Positions 1 to 8,900 of a DNA stretch of 64,000 nt are shown piece after piece. A program made the translations under genes and the position numbers. The DNA comes from Flavicella marina (GTDB lineage: Bacteria > Bacteroidota > Bacteroidia > Flavobacteriales > Flavobacteriaceae). The stretch spans positions 62,001-126,000 of the forward strand of contig NZ_VYVA01000006.1 in assembly GCF_009193215.1 (NCBI RefSeq). The letters run 5' to 3'. The notes under the pieces were generated by a model. It did no database searches, had not been told where the DNA came from, and saw nothing but the letters and a program-made list of their open reading frames with translations. Positions within the stretch are counted from its first letter, which is position 1; every line of letters starts with the position of its first letter.

Positions 1-176
1 CGCATCAAGCAGATTTCACAAAAGATTATGTGAAAATTCAGCAGATGACCTTACAAAAGAAACAAGAAGATACGATGACCAAATGGTACAAAGATCGTGT
101 TGATGAAACTTTTGTGAAGATTGGTGAAGCGAATCAGCAATGTAGTTTTGAGTACCCTTGGGGTATGGAACATTAA
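1..176 (+). CDS. C-terminal fragment of probable periplasmic peptidyl-prolyl isomerase (SurA-like)
   Basis: The window opens inside a reading frame (first full codon at base 3) that ends with TAA at 174-176; 57 residues remain. The fragment is charged and helical and ends in the aromatic/Cys-containing tail CSFEYPWGMEH. The pattern KWYKDRVDETFVKI followed by a C-F-Y-W tail resembles the C-terminal end of SurA-type peptidyl-prolyl isomerases of Flavobacteriaceae, chaperones for outer-membrane proteins. No catalytic domain is visible, so this assignment is from memory of the family tail only. A strong terminator follows directly. The start and most of the protein lie to the left of the window. 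Confidence 0.5.
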   Translation, partial: HQADFTKDYVKIQQMTLQKKQEDTMTKWYKDRVDETFVKIGEANQQCSFEYPWGMEH

Positions 177-180
177 AAAA

Positions 181-212
181 AAGAGCGTTGTTTTTACAAC
201 GTTCTTTTTTTT
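181..212. terminator. Intrinsic terminator between the left-edge CDS and rsmD
   Basis: A 10-bp stem (182-191 with 196-205, one G-T pair) with a TTTT loop is followed by a run of T at 205-212 and preceded by a run of A at 174-182. It can therefore stop transcription from both the left-edge gene (+) and rsmD (-), whose stop codon lies 3 bases further on. Confidence 0.85.
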
Positions 213-214
213 GT

Positions 215-751
215 TTAGTTTTCAAAAAAACTAAATACATTACCACCATATCTTTTTTGGTAACTAAAGTTTTTATGCTCGCTTAAGTCGGTTTGATTTG
301 AATGTTCGATTATCAGAAGGCCGTCGTCATTTAAGAGTTGTTTTTCAAATACAATACTGGCAATTTTTGAAAAATCTTCTTTTGAAAAATCGTAAGGAGG
401 GTCTGCAAAAACAATATCTGATTGAAGCTTTGTTTTGTCTAAAAATTTATAGACATCTGATTTGATTGTGTTTATGTTGAAGTCAAATTCTTTGTTTATT
501 TGGTTGATGAATTTTATACAACCATAATGTTGATCGACAGAAGTGATGTTATCTGTTCCTCTAGAGGCAAACTCAAAACTTATATTTCCAGTTCCTGAAA
601 ATAAATCTAAAACAGAGATATCCTCAAAGTAATAGCTATTGTTTAATATGTTAAATAACGATTCTTTTGCCATGTCTGTTGTGGGTCGAACCGGTAAGTT
701 TTTAGGGGCGCTTAATCTACGTCCTTTGTATTTTCCTGATATTATTCTCAT
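215..751 (-). CDS. rsmD: 16S rRNA (guanine(966)-N(2))-methyltransferase RsmD
   Basis: 178 residues, the normal size for RsmD. It methylates N2 of G966 in 16S rRNA using S-adenosylmethionine. The N-terminal MRIISGKYKGRRL is the family signature. The SAM-binding loop VLDLFSGTG lies at residues 47-55 and the catalytic N-methyltransferase motif DPPY at 117-120. It is the last gene of a three-gene minus-strand operon; only 5 bases separate it from the DUF3822 gene upstream. The pairing of rsmD with DUF3822 is a recurring Bacteroidota arrangement. Confidence 0.95.
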   Translation of the reverse strand: MRIISGKYKGRRLSAPKNLPVRPTTDMAKESLFNILNNSYYFEDISVLDLFSGTGNISFEFASRGTDNITSVDQHYGCIKFINQINKEFDFNINTIKSDVYKFLDKTKLQSDIVFADPPYDFSKEDFSKIASIVFEKQLLNDDGLLIIEHSNQTDLSEHKNFSYQKRYGGNVFSFFEN

Positions 752-756
752 ATGGG

Positions 757-1611
757 TTATGCTGAATATTCTTGGTTGAGTAACAAGTAGTGATGGTGTT
801 TAGAGATGTTTTTAAATGATTCATTTAATCTCTGGTTTTCAATCTCGTAGAAATTTACATTTCTGATATATTGATAACACAATTCAAATATTTCTGAGTG
901 TTTTTCAATGTCTCCTAAAAGCTGCAACTCAAATGATTCTGGATCGAATTCTAGTTGCTCTGCGACAAATAAGATATAGTATAAGAAGTCTTCAGCAGTA
1001 TTGAAATTGAACCTGTTTATCAACTGTAATTCCCCTTTGTTAAAAGCGATACACTCAAAATTAGTATCGTTTACATTTGCAAAAATCACACTTTCTTTTT
1101 GAAGTGCATTTTCTGAAAGAGACTCGATTAGTTTTGTAAACACATGAAAGTACTCAAAGCTACCATAGATTCCGAATAAGTAATTGTTCAAATTTACGAA
1201 CGGAATATAGACTGTTTTAGCTGCTATTTCTTTTATAGAATCGTAAGTAACATAATCAATAGGAAGTAGCTTTATAGTGTGCTGAAGATATGATTTCAGT
1301 TGTTGTTCTTCGAACAAAGCATCGGGAACAAGAGTTGCTAATTCATTTTGATGGATAACTGTTACTTTTTTAAATTTTCTCTTTAAGAATTCGTTGCTGT
1401 CAAAAATAGAGGTCAATGCATTGAGGTGTTTTTCCGGCGTGAGTGCTTTTTCCTCAAAATCAAAATCTTGAAAAACTACTATTTTGTTGTTTAAAGGATT
1501 ATAGATGCAAAAAGAAAATCCATCCAAATTAATTTGGATGGATAATATAGTTTCTTCTAAATCGGTATTTTCAACCTCTTTAAGTCGTATGTTGTTATTC
1601 CTTTTTGTCAT
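757..1611 (-). CDS. DUF3822 family protein (actin-like fold expected)
   Basis: 284 residues, no signal peptide and no membrane segment. The sequence matches the Bacteroidota-specific DUF3822 family as I remember it; a member of this family was reported to have an actin-like ATPase fold, but no function is established. The start is an ATG at 1611. It overlaps the end of the upstream membrane-protein gene by 17 bases and sits 5 bases from rsmD, so the three are probably translated from one message. The neighbourhood suggests a conserved housekeeping role, possibly linked to rRNA or cell-surface biogenesis, but nothing in the sequence decides this. Confidence 0.8.
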   Translation of the reverse strand: MTKRNNNIRLKEVENTDLEETILSIQINLDGFSFCIYNPLNNKIVVFQDFDFEEKALTPEKHLNALTSIFDSNEFLKRKFKKVTVIHQNELATLVPDALFEEQQLKSYLQHTIKLLPIDYVTYDSIKEIAAKTVYIPFVNLNNYLFGIYGSFEYFHVFTKLIESLSENALQKESVIFANVNDTNFECIAFNKGELQLINRFNFNTAEDFLYYILFVAEQLEFDPESFELQLLGDIEKHSEIFELCYQYIRNVNFYEIENQRLNESFKNISKHHHYLLLNQEYSA

Positions 1612-2317
1612 AAAAAGGAGGCCAGTTTCCGTTAGAATTTACTTCTTCCAAAGAACCTACAGATAAGAATTCACCTTTTACTTCATCTCCACCAATAGCT
1701 TCTTTTTCTTGTCTAATTAGGTGTGGGTCTAATCCTTCTAAAATAATAGCTTTATCAACTTTTGCAATAAAAACAGGTACTTCTAAGCCAGCTACTTTCG
1801 TAATATAACCAACAGTGATTTTGAACTCAGTATTTGTTCCAGGAACCTTTAACATTTTTGTGTAATCACGGTTTTTAAACATCGTCTCTTTTACAGATTC
1901 GTAGCCTGTTGTATCCGTAACTTTTTCTTCTACCTCAACCATGATAGGTTGCCATTTAGTTCCTTTATTTACTTGTTTTACCTCATTGTGTGTGTTGGTG
2001 ATCGCAAATTGAGCAGTGTCTAAAAATTTAATTAACTTTTCTCCACTTCTTTCGTATTTACCCGTAATCGTTTTGTGTGCATCTTGCGCATCACGAATCA
2101 TTCTTAAGTTCTCGATTACTTTTGCGTATCTGACTTTCTTTTCTATGTTAAAACGTATAGGTCCCATAATACTGTTGTAAATAGAATATCCTAAATAACC
2201 TGCTAAAGAAAGAAGAACAATTGAAACTAACCATTGAAGTTTTAACGGTACAAATTTCATAATTAATATAGCGAAGACAACTGCTGCTATAATACCCGCA
2301 ATTAAAGTAAATATCAT
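1595..2317 (-). CDS. Two-helix membrane protein of unknown function
   Basis: 240 residues from the ATG at 2317. A TTG 33 bases upstream could extend it, but the ATG gives a protein that begins directly with a membrane helix (about residues 1-20), then a second helix (about 24-44). The rest is a soluble, charged domain that should face one side of the membrane. I do not recognise a family. It heads the operon with the DUF3822 gene, whose start lies within its last 17 bases, and rsmD. The same three-gene block is, as I recall, conserved in Flavobacteriaceae, which argues for a real housekeeping gene. Confidence 0.8.
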   Translation of the reverse strand: MIFTLIAGIIAAVVFAILIMKFVPLKLQWLVSIVLLSLAGYLGYSIYNSIMGPIRFNIEKKVRYAKVIENLRMIRDAQDAHKTITGKYERSGEKLIKFLDTAQFAITNTHNEVKQVNKGTKWQPIMVEVEEKVTDTTGYESVKETMFKNRDYTKMLKVPGTNTEFKITVGYITKVAGLEVPVFIAKVDKAIILEGLDPHLIRQEKEAIGGDEVKGEFLSVGSLEEVNSNGNWPPFYDKKE

Positions 2318-2400
2318 TGTGATTTTAGGTTTTAAATTTAATCTAGACAAATCTACAATTTTTTTTCAACCATAAAAATTTTTAAGGACAAATCAATGGC

Positions 2401-2408
2401 TATCTTTG
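2401..2408 (+). promoter_or_regulatory. Bacteroidota -7 promoter box TATCTTTG
   Basis: Exact match to TANNTTTG, 15 bases before the ATG of the RecD-like helicase gene. No clear TTG at the -33 position was seen. The leader RNA would be only about 10 bases. Confidence 0.5.
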
Positions 2409-2423
2409 TGTTTTTTTTAATGT

Positions 2424-3854
2424 ATGATTAAAAGCCCATCTGTTTTTTACAAAGAATTACTGAAGTCGTTTCCTTTTGAGGCTACGAGTGCTCAAAATGA
2501 GTTGTTAAAGTTGTTGTCTGATTTTTTATTTGAAGAGGATTCTAGTGGGGTTTTTCTGCTGAAAGGTTATGCTGGTACTGGTAAAACTTCGACGATTAGT
2601 ACCTTGGTTAATAATTTGTGGAAGATAGGGCAAAAGCCAGTTTTACTTGCGCCGACAGGCCGAGCGGCAAAAGTAATTTCTGTGTATGCCAAAAAAAAGG
2701 CGTTTACCATTCATAAAAAAATTTACCACCCTAAAAAAACGTCGAATGGAGGAGTTGAGTTTGTAAGACAAGTAAACAAACATACCAATACCATCTTTTT
2801 TGTTGATGAAGCATCAATGGTGCCAGATGCGCCTAGTAATTCAAAGTTATTTGATAATGGTTCTTTGTTAGATGATTTGATGGATTATGTCTATTCTGGA
2901 AAGAACTGTAAGATGGTGCTCATTGGGGATACCGCACAGTTGCCGCCAGTTAAATTAGAAGTTAGTCCAGCCTTAGATGAAGATAATTTAAGTTTTCATT
3001 ACAATAAAAGTGTCACAATGATCGAGTTGGACGAGGTGATGAGACAACATAAAAATTCTGGTATTTTAAGTAATGCAACTGATTTAAGAATGTTTGTTGC
3101 GAATGATTCTTATGCAGATTTCGAATTTACTTTAGATTTTCCTGATTTGGTTCGTTTGGTAGATAGTTATGATATTCAAGATGCAATTCATACGGCATAT
3201 GATCAAAATGGAATTGATGAAACTGCAATTATAGTGCGTTCAAATAAACGTGCTAACCAATACAATCAGCAAATACGAACACGTATTTTAGATAAAGAAA
3301 ATGAAATCTCTCCTGGTGATCATGTGATGGCTGTGAAAAATAATTATTTTTGGTTAAAAGACTCTTCTGAAATTAGTTTTATCGCAAATGGAGATTCTTT
3401 TGAAGTGTTAGAGATTTTTAAAACTGTGTCTCTTTACGGTTTCCGTTTTGCGGAAGTCAAAGTAAGATTGATTGATTATCCTTCACATCCACCTGTCGAA
3501 ACAGTGTTGCTTTTAGATACGTTGCTTTCAGAATCTCCTTCATTGTCATATGAAGAATCGAATCGTTTGTATCAAGAAGTATTAAAAGATTATGAAGATA
3601 TAAAGTCGAAGTATAAGAAGCTTTTAGAGGTGAAAAACAATAAATATTTTAATGCAATACAAGTGAAGTATTCATACGCTATGACTTGTCACAAGTCGCA
3701 AGGTGGGCAATGGAAAACAATTTTCATTGAAAAGCCATATTTGCCTGATGGACAGAGTAAAGATTATTTTAGATGGCTCTATACTGCCTTAACAAGAGCT
3801 AAAGAAAAGTTGTATTTACTAGGTTTTCAAGATGAAGATTTTCAACAGAATTAG
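2424..3854 (+). CDS. RecD-like ATP-dependent DNA helicase (superfamily 1)
   Basis: 476 residues. Walker A motif GYAGTGKT at 48-55, Walker B/motif II VDEAS at about 127-131, motif III IGDTAQLPPV, and the C-terminal UvrD-type motifs TCHKSQGGQW (near 420) and YTALTRAKEKLYLLG (near 450) are all present, so the helicase should be active. It resembles the stand-alone RecD/ExoV-type helicases annotated in Bacteroidota, shorter than RecD2 of Firmicutes and without its N-terminal helix-hairpin-helix extension. The likely role is DNA repair or replication-fork processing. Its stop overlaps by 4 bases the stop of the convergent LpxR-like gene. Confidence 0.9.
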   Translation: MIKSPSVFYKELLKSFPFEATSAQNELLKLLSDFLFEEDSSGVFLLKGYAGTGKTSTISTLVNNLWKIGQKPVLLAPTGRAAKVISVYAKKKAFTIHKKIYHPKKTSNGGVEFVRQVNKHTNTIFFVDEASMVPDAPSNSKLFDNGSLLDDLMDYVYSGKNCKMVLIGDTAQLPPVKLEVSPALDEDNLSFHYNKSVTMIELDEVMRQHKNSGILSNATDLRMFVANDSYADFEFTLDFPDLVRLVDSYDIQDAIHTAYDQNGIDETAIIVRSNKRANQYNQQIRTRILDKENEISPGDHVMAVKNNYFWLKDSSEISFIANGDSFEVLEIFKTVSLYGFRFAEVKVRLIDYPSHPPVETVLLLDTLLSESPSLSYEESNRLYQEVLKDYEDIKSKYKKLLEVKNNKYFNAIQVKYSYAMTCHKSQGGQWKTIFIEKPYLPDGQSKDYFRWLYTALTRAKEKLYLLGFQDEDFQQN

Positions 3855-4804
3855 TTGAGTTTGTAGGCAATTTTTATTTGCCCGTATGTGTTGATCTTTT
3901 CTTCAATAGCATCTGTTTTTCTCGAGTATTTTATTACAGAATAGGATAGGTCGAATCGCTTGATTGCATATTTCAATCCAAATTCTAACTCGTAAATAAA
4001 TGAATTTATGCCAAATGTGATAGGGCTATCGTATTTGAATAGGCTCCCTTGGATGGTTGCATTGTGAAGTGCATAGCCGATTTGAGGTTTTATAAAAATA
4101 AAGAGTTCTTTTTTTTGAGAAGTTGCGATCCTATTCAGGTTGCTCTCAAACAATGTTGAGTTAGAGTATGTGTTTAGTAGGGTTGAAAATAGGTTGATTC
4201 TTGCGTAAATATTTGTGTTGAGTTCGGTAAAGATGGTTCCAAGTTTAAGAGTTGTTGTTGAAGTAAAGTCCATTCTTTTTTTCGAGGTTTTACTAAAAGG
4301 TTTTAAGAAAACAAGTCCCATGTTGATGCCGAACGTATTTGATATTTGGTAATTCCAACCAGTAGTTGGGTTAAATCCATAGATCTGATGAATTAAATTC
4401 TGCATATCTTCAGCTCTGGCATCTGGCCCCAATACGCCAAGTTCTAAAGATGATTTTAATCCGTAGTTTTTTGGACTAAAAAATAAATGACTGTATTTCG
4501 CAAAAAGATAGCCTGCATAGGGTCTATCTACGGCTTCAGGAAAAAAAGAGTTCGCGAATTGCGGTGTATACATCATGTGTCCAATTTGGAATTCATGAAT
4601 TTTCTTAACACTCGAGTTTTTTGATGCATAACGAAAATATAGAAATGTACCATTTGTGTAATACCTATCATAATAACTAGAAGTGTATAAATCGTTATCA
4701 CTTATCAAGCCTACCTCTTTGGTAAATGCTTTTTGTGAAAATGATAAATGTACTCCAAGTATCAAGAAGAGACTTGAGAAAGTGTAATACTTCAGTTTTT
4801 TCAA
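3851..4804 (-). CDS. LpxR-family lipid A deacylase (DUF2219), outer membrane
   Basis: 317 residues with an N-terminal signal peptide (about 1-23, ending SFSQ). LpxR proteins are outer-membrane beta-barrels that remove the 3'-acyloxyacyl chain of lipid A. Family hallmarks are visible: DNDLY at 36-40, DRYYTNG at 46-52, DRPYAG at 92-97 and a His at 138 in NLIHQIYG, matching the Asn/Asp and His active-site positions described for Salmonella LpxR. The start codon is TTG (4804-4802): no in-frame ATG lies upstream before a stop, and this TTG gives a proper signal peptide. The hairpin and sigma-54 site upstream could affect its expression. Confidence 0.85.
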   Translation of the reverse strand: MKKLKYYTFSSLFLILGVHLSFSQKAFTKEVGLISDNDLYTSSYYDRYYTNGTFLYFRYASKNSSVKKIHEFQIGHMMYTPQFANSFFPEAVDRPYAGYLFAKYSHLFFSPKNYGLKSSLELGVLGPDARAEDMQNLIHQIYGFNPTTGWNYQISNTFGINMGLVFLKPFSKTSKKRMDFTSTTTLKLGTIFTELNTNIYARINLFSTLLNTYSNSTLFESNLNRIATSQKKELFIFIKPQIGYALHNATIQGSLFKYDSPITFGINSFIYELEFGLKYAIKRFDLSYSVIKYSRKTDAIEEKINTYGQIKIAYKLN

Positions 4805-4869
4805 TAAGTAGTCTTTTTGATGCTTTACTTATGGGGTAAGGAAAGAATCATTAATATCATGTGAAAATA

Positions 4870-4949
4870 CAAAAAAGCTCTGATTGAGAATCAGAGCTTT
4901 TTTACTAACCAAACTTAATTTATGAAATAAAGGGTAACCACTCCCTTCC
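4870..4949 (-). ncRNA. Candidate sigma-54-driven small RNA (about 80 nt)
   Basis: This is an inference from three aligned signals in the lipA to LpxR-gene spacer. A sigma-54 promoter match (4960-4975) would start RNA near 4949. The RNA would begin with a 5-bp hairpin (AAGGG/CCCTT, plus-strand 4930-4947, 8-base loop) and end at a perfect 15-bp stem with a U-run (4871-4903). No open reading frame of useful length occurs in it. It could instead be just the lipA terminator plus an attenuated leader for the LpxR gene. Confidence 0.35.
4871..4903. terminator. Strong bidirectional-looking intrinsic terminator
   Basis: Perfect 15-bp stem: 4871-4885 pairs with 4889-4903 around a GAG loop, with A6 on one side and T6 on the other. 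It lies 83 bases past the lipA stop codon and 67 bases before the LpxR-like start, so it should end lipA (or small RNA) transcripts on the minus strand. Confidence 0.9.
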
Positions 4950-4959
4950 AAAAGGTATT

Positions 4960-4975
4960 TGCAATTACCGTGCCA
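4960..4975 (-). promoter_or_regulatory. Sigma-54 (RpoN) -24/-12 promoter
   Basis: On the minus strand the sequence is TGGCACGGTAATTGCA, an exact match to the RpoN consensus TGGCAC(G)-N(4-5)-TTGCA with the correct GG to GC spacing. It starts 10 bases after the lipA stop codon and points towards the terminator at 4871-4903 and the LpxR-like gene. No other site of this quality was noticed in the window. Confidence 0.6.
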
Positions 4976-4985
4976 AAAATTAATT

Positions 4986-5855
4986 TTAGTCTAAATGTTT
5001 TTGAGCTTTGTAAGAAGATCTAACTAGCGCACCACTCTCAACATGCCTAAAACCAAGCTCTAAGCCAATTTTTTCATATTTTTTAAATTGTTCAGGAGTA
5101 ATAAAATCTTTTACAGGTAAGTGTTGTTTACTAGGTTGTAGGTACTGTCCAATAGTTACAATATCTACCTTAGCTTTTGCTAAATCATGTAGTGTTTCAA
5201 TTACCTCGTCTTCTGTTTCTCCTAGACCTAGCATAATACCTGATTTGGTTCTTCTTTGGCCGTTGTCTTTTAAATATTTTAATACAGCCAAACTGCGATC
5301 GTATTTTGCTTGGATTCTAACTTCACGAGTCAATCTTCTCACGGTTTCTAAATTGTGAGAAATAACTTCTGGCGCGGCTTTTAACAAACGATCGATATTT
5401 TTTTCTTCTCCTTGAAAATCAGGAATCAATGTTTCCAGTGTCGTATTCGGATTGGCTCTACGAATAGCTTGTATGGTTTCTTCCCAAATGATAGAACCAC
5501 CATCTTTTAAATCATCTCTGTCTACAGAGGTAATAACCGCATGCTTTATATTCATTAATTTTATCGAACGAGCTACTTTTTCTGGCTCATCCCATTCAAC
5601 CGTTTCAGGTCTTCCAGTTTTTACGCCACAAAAGCCACAAGAACGAGTACAAACGTTTCCAAGAATCATAAAGGTTGCAGTACCCTCACCCCAGCATTCA
5701 CCCATATTTGGGCAGCTACCACTAGCGCAAATTGTGTTCAGCTTGTATTTGTCAACCAATCCTCTTAGTTCTGTGTATTTTTTTCCTACAGGAAGTTTTA
5801 CACGTAACCATTTTGGTTTGGTTACTTTATTTTCTTTAATAATTTCTTCAGCCAT
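4986..5855 (-). CDS. lipA: Lipoyl synthase LipA
   Basis: 289 residues from the ATG at 5855. LipA is a radical-SAM enzyme that inserts two sulfur atoms into octanoyl groups on lipoate-dependent enzymes. The auxiliary cluster cysteines C43, C48 and C54 (CASGSCPNMGEC) and the radical-SAM cluster C69-x3-C73-x2-C76 are intact, and the C-terminal SGALVRSSY motif supplies the conserved Ser ligand. A longer frame starting with TTG at 5882 is unlikely because that codon lies within the promoter box at 5880-5887. The gene appears to be transcribed alone, ending at the terminator at 4871-4903. Confidence 0.97.
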   Translation of the reverse strand: MAEEIIKENKVTKPKWLRVKLPVGKKYTELRGLVDKYKLNTICASGSCPNMGECWGEGTATFMILGNVCTRSCGFCGVKTGRPETVEWDEPEKVARSIKLMNIKHAVITSVDRDDLKDGGSIIWEETIQAIRRANPNTTLETLIPDFQGEEKNIDRLLKAAPEVISHNLETVRRLTREVRIQAKYDRSLAVLKYLKDNGQRRTKSGIMLGLGETEDEVIETLHDLAKAKVDIVTIGQYLQPSKQHLPVKDFITPEQFKKYEKIGLELGFRHVESGALVRSSYKAQKHLD

Positions 5856-5879
5856 AATGTTGCTATCAATAATTGGGTG

Positions 5880-5887
5880 CAAAGTTA
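5880..5887 (-). promoter_or_regulatory. Bacteroidota -7 promoter box for lipA
   Basis: Minus-strand TAACTTTG matches TANNTTTG and ends 24 bases before the lipA ATG. No clear -33 TTG was found at the expected spacing. Confidence 0.5.
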
Positions 5888-5955
5888 CGAATTAGAAAAC
5901 TAAAAATTTTGGTGTTTAGAAGAAGAATTCAAACTTTATCGTTCTTAAATTGATT

Positions 5956-8900
5956 TTAGTACAAGGCTATCTTTTTAGTTAATTCACCAGCGGAAGTTTT
6001 TATTTTTACAATATAGACTCCTTGTGGAAGTTGTTTTACTTCTAAAGTAGTTTTGTCTTTCCATTCTTTTAATTCAGTTCCAAAAGTGTTGTAGAGTTGA
6101 ACAGAAGAAACTGACATTGAATGATTTTTAACGATTTCAATGGTTTTGTTTTCTGGGTTGTATTTTACGAAAATATCTCTTTCGGTGATGCTTTCGGTTG
6201 ATACTGTCTCTTGCGACTTGAAAGCAATGTAGAATCTGTTTGTATACAGACCTTTATTTAAGTTCAAGGCTATTGGAGTATCAGTCAATTCAACTTCAGA
6301 GTTGTCTAATTTGTCGATTAAATAAACTGGTCTATCTATGTTTATTTTTTCATCGGCCATAAGATACGATACTCCATCATAGTCCATCTTTACCGTAATA
6401 GGGAATTCTAAATCATCTTCAATTTCTTGGATTCCTGTAATCACATAGGCGGGTCTTAGATTGTCAAATTTGAAATAGACATCCGTGTCATAAAGGTCAA
6501 AAACCTGACTTTCGAAGCCTTGATCATAATCAAATGAGTTTCCTTTATTGAATGAAACCGCAATTTGTCTATGGTAATCAATGTTTTCGTTGTTGGTGTA
6601 GTCAAATCCTACTTTAAGAACTGGTGTATTATTGATGACTTCTAAATTTTTTGATTTTTTAGTTTTTTCTTTGAAAAATACAGAGTTAGCACCAAGTGTT
6701 TCGTATACGCGCTGGTTGTTGCTAAAGGTTATTGTACCCGAATTATCTCCGGCTTTTAAGAAGAATCCTTGTCCTACTGGTATATATCTTTGTGGAGCAG
6801 TATATGTCGCTCCCCCTAGACCAGCTGTGCCATCAATCGGTTCAGGAGCAGCTACACCTGCATTTTTGTTTAGAGTACCATAGCCACCTTGGTATTGGCT
6901 TTGCGTGTGGTTTCCACCATCTCCAGTGTGTTCCCAGAAATACATAGTACCTGCAATAGGGTTGTCATCAAAAAACTGATCTGCATCTAATGCAGAAGGG
7001 TATGGATTTCCTAAAAGAGAGTTGTGTCCTGCACTAATGGTAGTTGTAATATCTCCATCATTTGGTGTTCCAACAAATGTATAGTTTTGTGGAGCTCCTG
7101 GGCCTTTCAAAATAAATGCTTCACCTAGTTCAAGGGTACCTGTCTCTTTTTGTTGGATCCAAGAATTACCAGTTAATCCATTTATATAGCTGTAAATCCA
7201 GTAATTCGCGATTGTAATCGGTGTTGTTTGGTTGCTACCATTCAGGGTGTTGTAATTTCCATCATAAGATTGAAATGTGATGTCTAATGGTGTTGAAGTG
7301 GCTGAAGTATGCTGCGTTCCATCTTTTAAAACATCTCCTACAGTAAACGAATTACTCCCGATAGAAGATACTGGCGAGGTAATATAATTATATCGATAAA
7401 CATTCTCTGCGGTAGCCATTTGGTCAATGAAGAGTTTTCCTGTACCTGTAACTTGTGAAGTCCCAGAATGTGTCTGAATTAATTGGGCATTTCCTACCAT
7501 TCTCAATTCTCCATCTAATTGCAATTGTCCAGCGATTTGAAGGTAGTTATCAGTGTTGACTGTTAAAACAGATCCTGGTTTGATCCATAAACATCCAATT
7601 TCAACATTTTCTGTTAAAACAGCATGAGCACCAACGTTTGAGTCTATGGTTACCAATTCAGTGTCATCAGTATCATTTGGGGCACCGTTTACTAAACTAG
7701 AGGAACCTCCATTCCATTCACCTGTATCTTCACCTGTATCTTCATCGATAGCACCAACCCAGGTAATACCATTTACCTCTGTGAAAGTAAAATATTTAGT
7801 ACCATTAAAATCAAATGTTCCACTCAATTGTGTAATCCCATTTATAGAAGTGGCAGATAATGATACAAATTCTACGTTGGTTGATAAAGATTCGTCATCG
7901 GCTACTTTCAAAGCTATTTGAATGGTAGGGCTCGTATCTAAATCATTTCTTATTGTTGTTTCCGGGGCTGCAATTTGAACGGTACCAACATTACCTGTTT
8001 CAACAACTTTCCAAACGCGGTCCATGATTTTTGAAGAACTACACAATACCGAAGTAGCAGTGCTTGTTCCTGTTTGATTGTTATTACCCCACATCAAGAA
8101 ATCTTTGTCAGTTGTAAATGAATTTGCGTTAGAGGTGTTGTCGTTCGCTATAGCCCCTAGACCAATAGTTATCAAGGCATCTGAATTTATAGATTTCGAT
8201 TGTTTTTGTTCGAAGTTTCTTGTTTGGTCTAATCCAATTCCGGCTACATCATTATGAAAAGTAGCATTGTCATCATAATTCCAAACAATGGTAGAACCAT
8301 TCGAAAGTAGGTATGAACCCTCAGTAATATTTCCACTAGTATTCGTATTATCTAGGGTAATACCATATTTTATCGCCAGATAAGATTGAATGCTTTGTTG
8401 TTCAGCATCGGTAGGAATGTCGGCAAAAATCATTATTTCTGCAAGGTCTCCATCAAAATAATAGTCAGTAGTATTAAAATTACCTACGCCCAACGTCATA
8501 TTTTGATTGTTACCTTGTACTGAATTATCTGGCGTATCTGCGTCTGCGAACCTCAGACCATTTCTGTACATTGCTTTGTTGTTGCCAGAAGGGTTGCTTG
8601 CAGAAGTACTATGGTTAAAATTCCAAAGGTAATAATTGCCATAGGTGGCGCCCCAGTCAGCATTGATATCTCCATCACTATCGTAAATTCCAAAATATAA
8701 TGTATTTGAAGACCAAGGTAAATTGGTGTAGAATTCCTCTCCATTTGCAATGAATTCTTGGAATAAATAATTCTCTTCGGTGTTGGTTTTTGAAACTACG
8801 TATACCCAAAGATTGTTATAGCTATCATTGCCGAGAATTCCGCCATTGATTGTCATAGAATCGTTGATTCCATCAAATTCCATCACAGGGTTGAAGTTTA

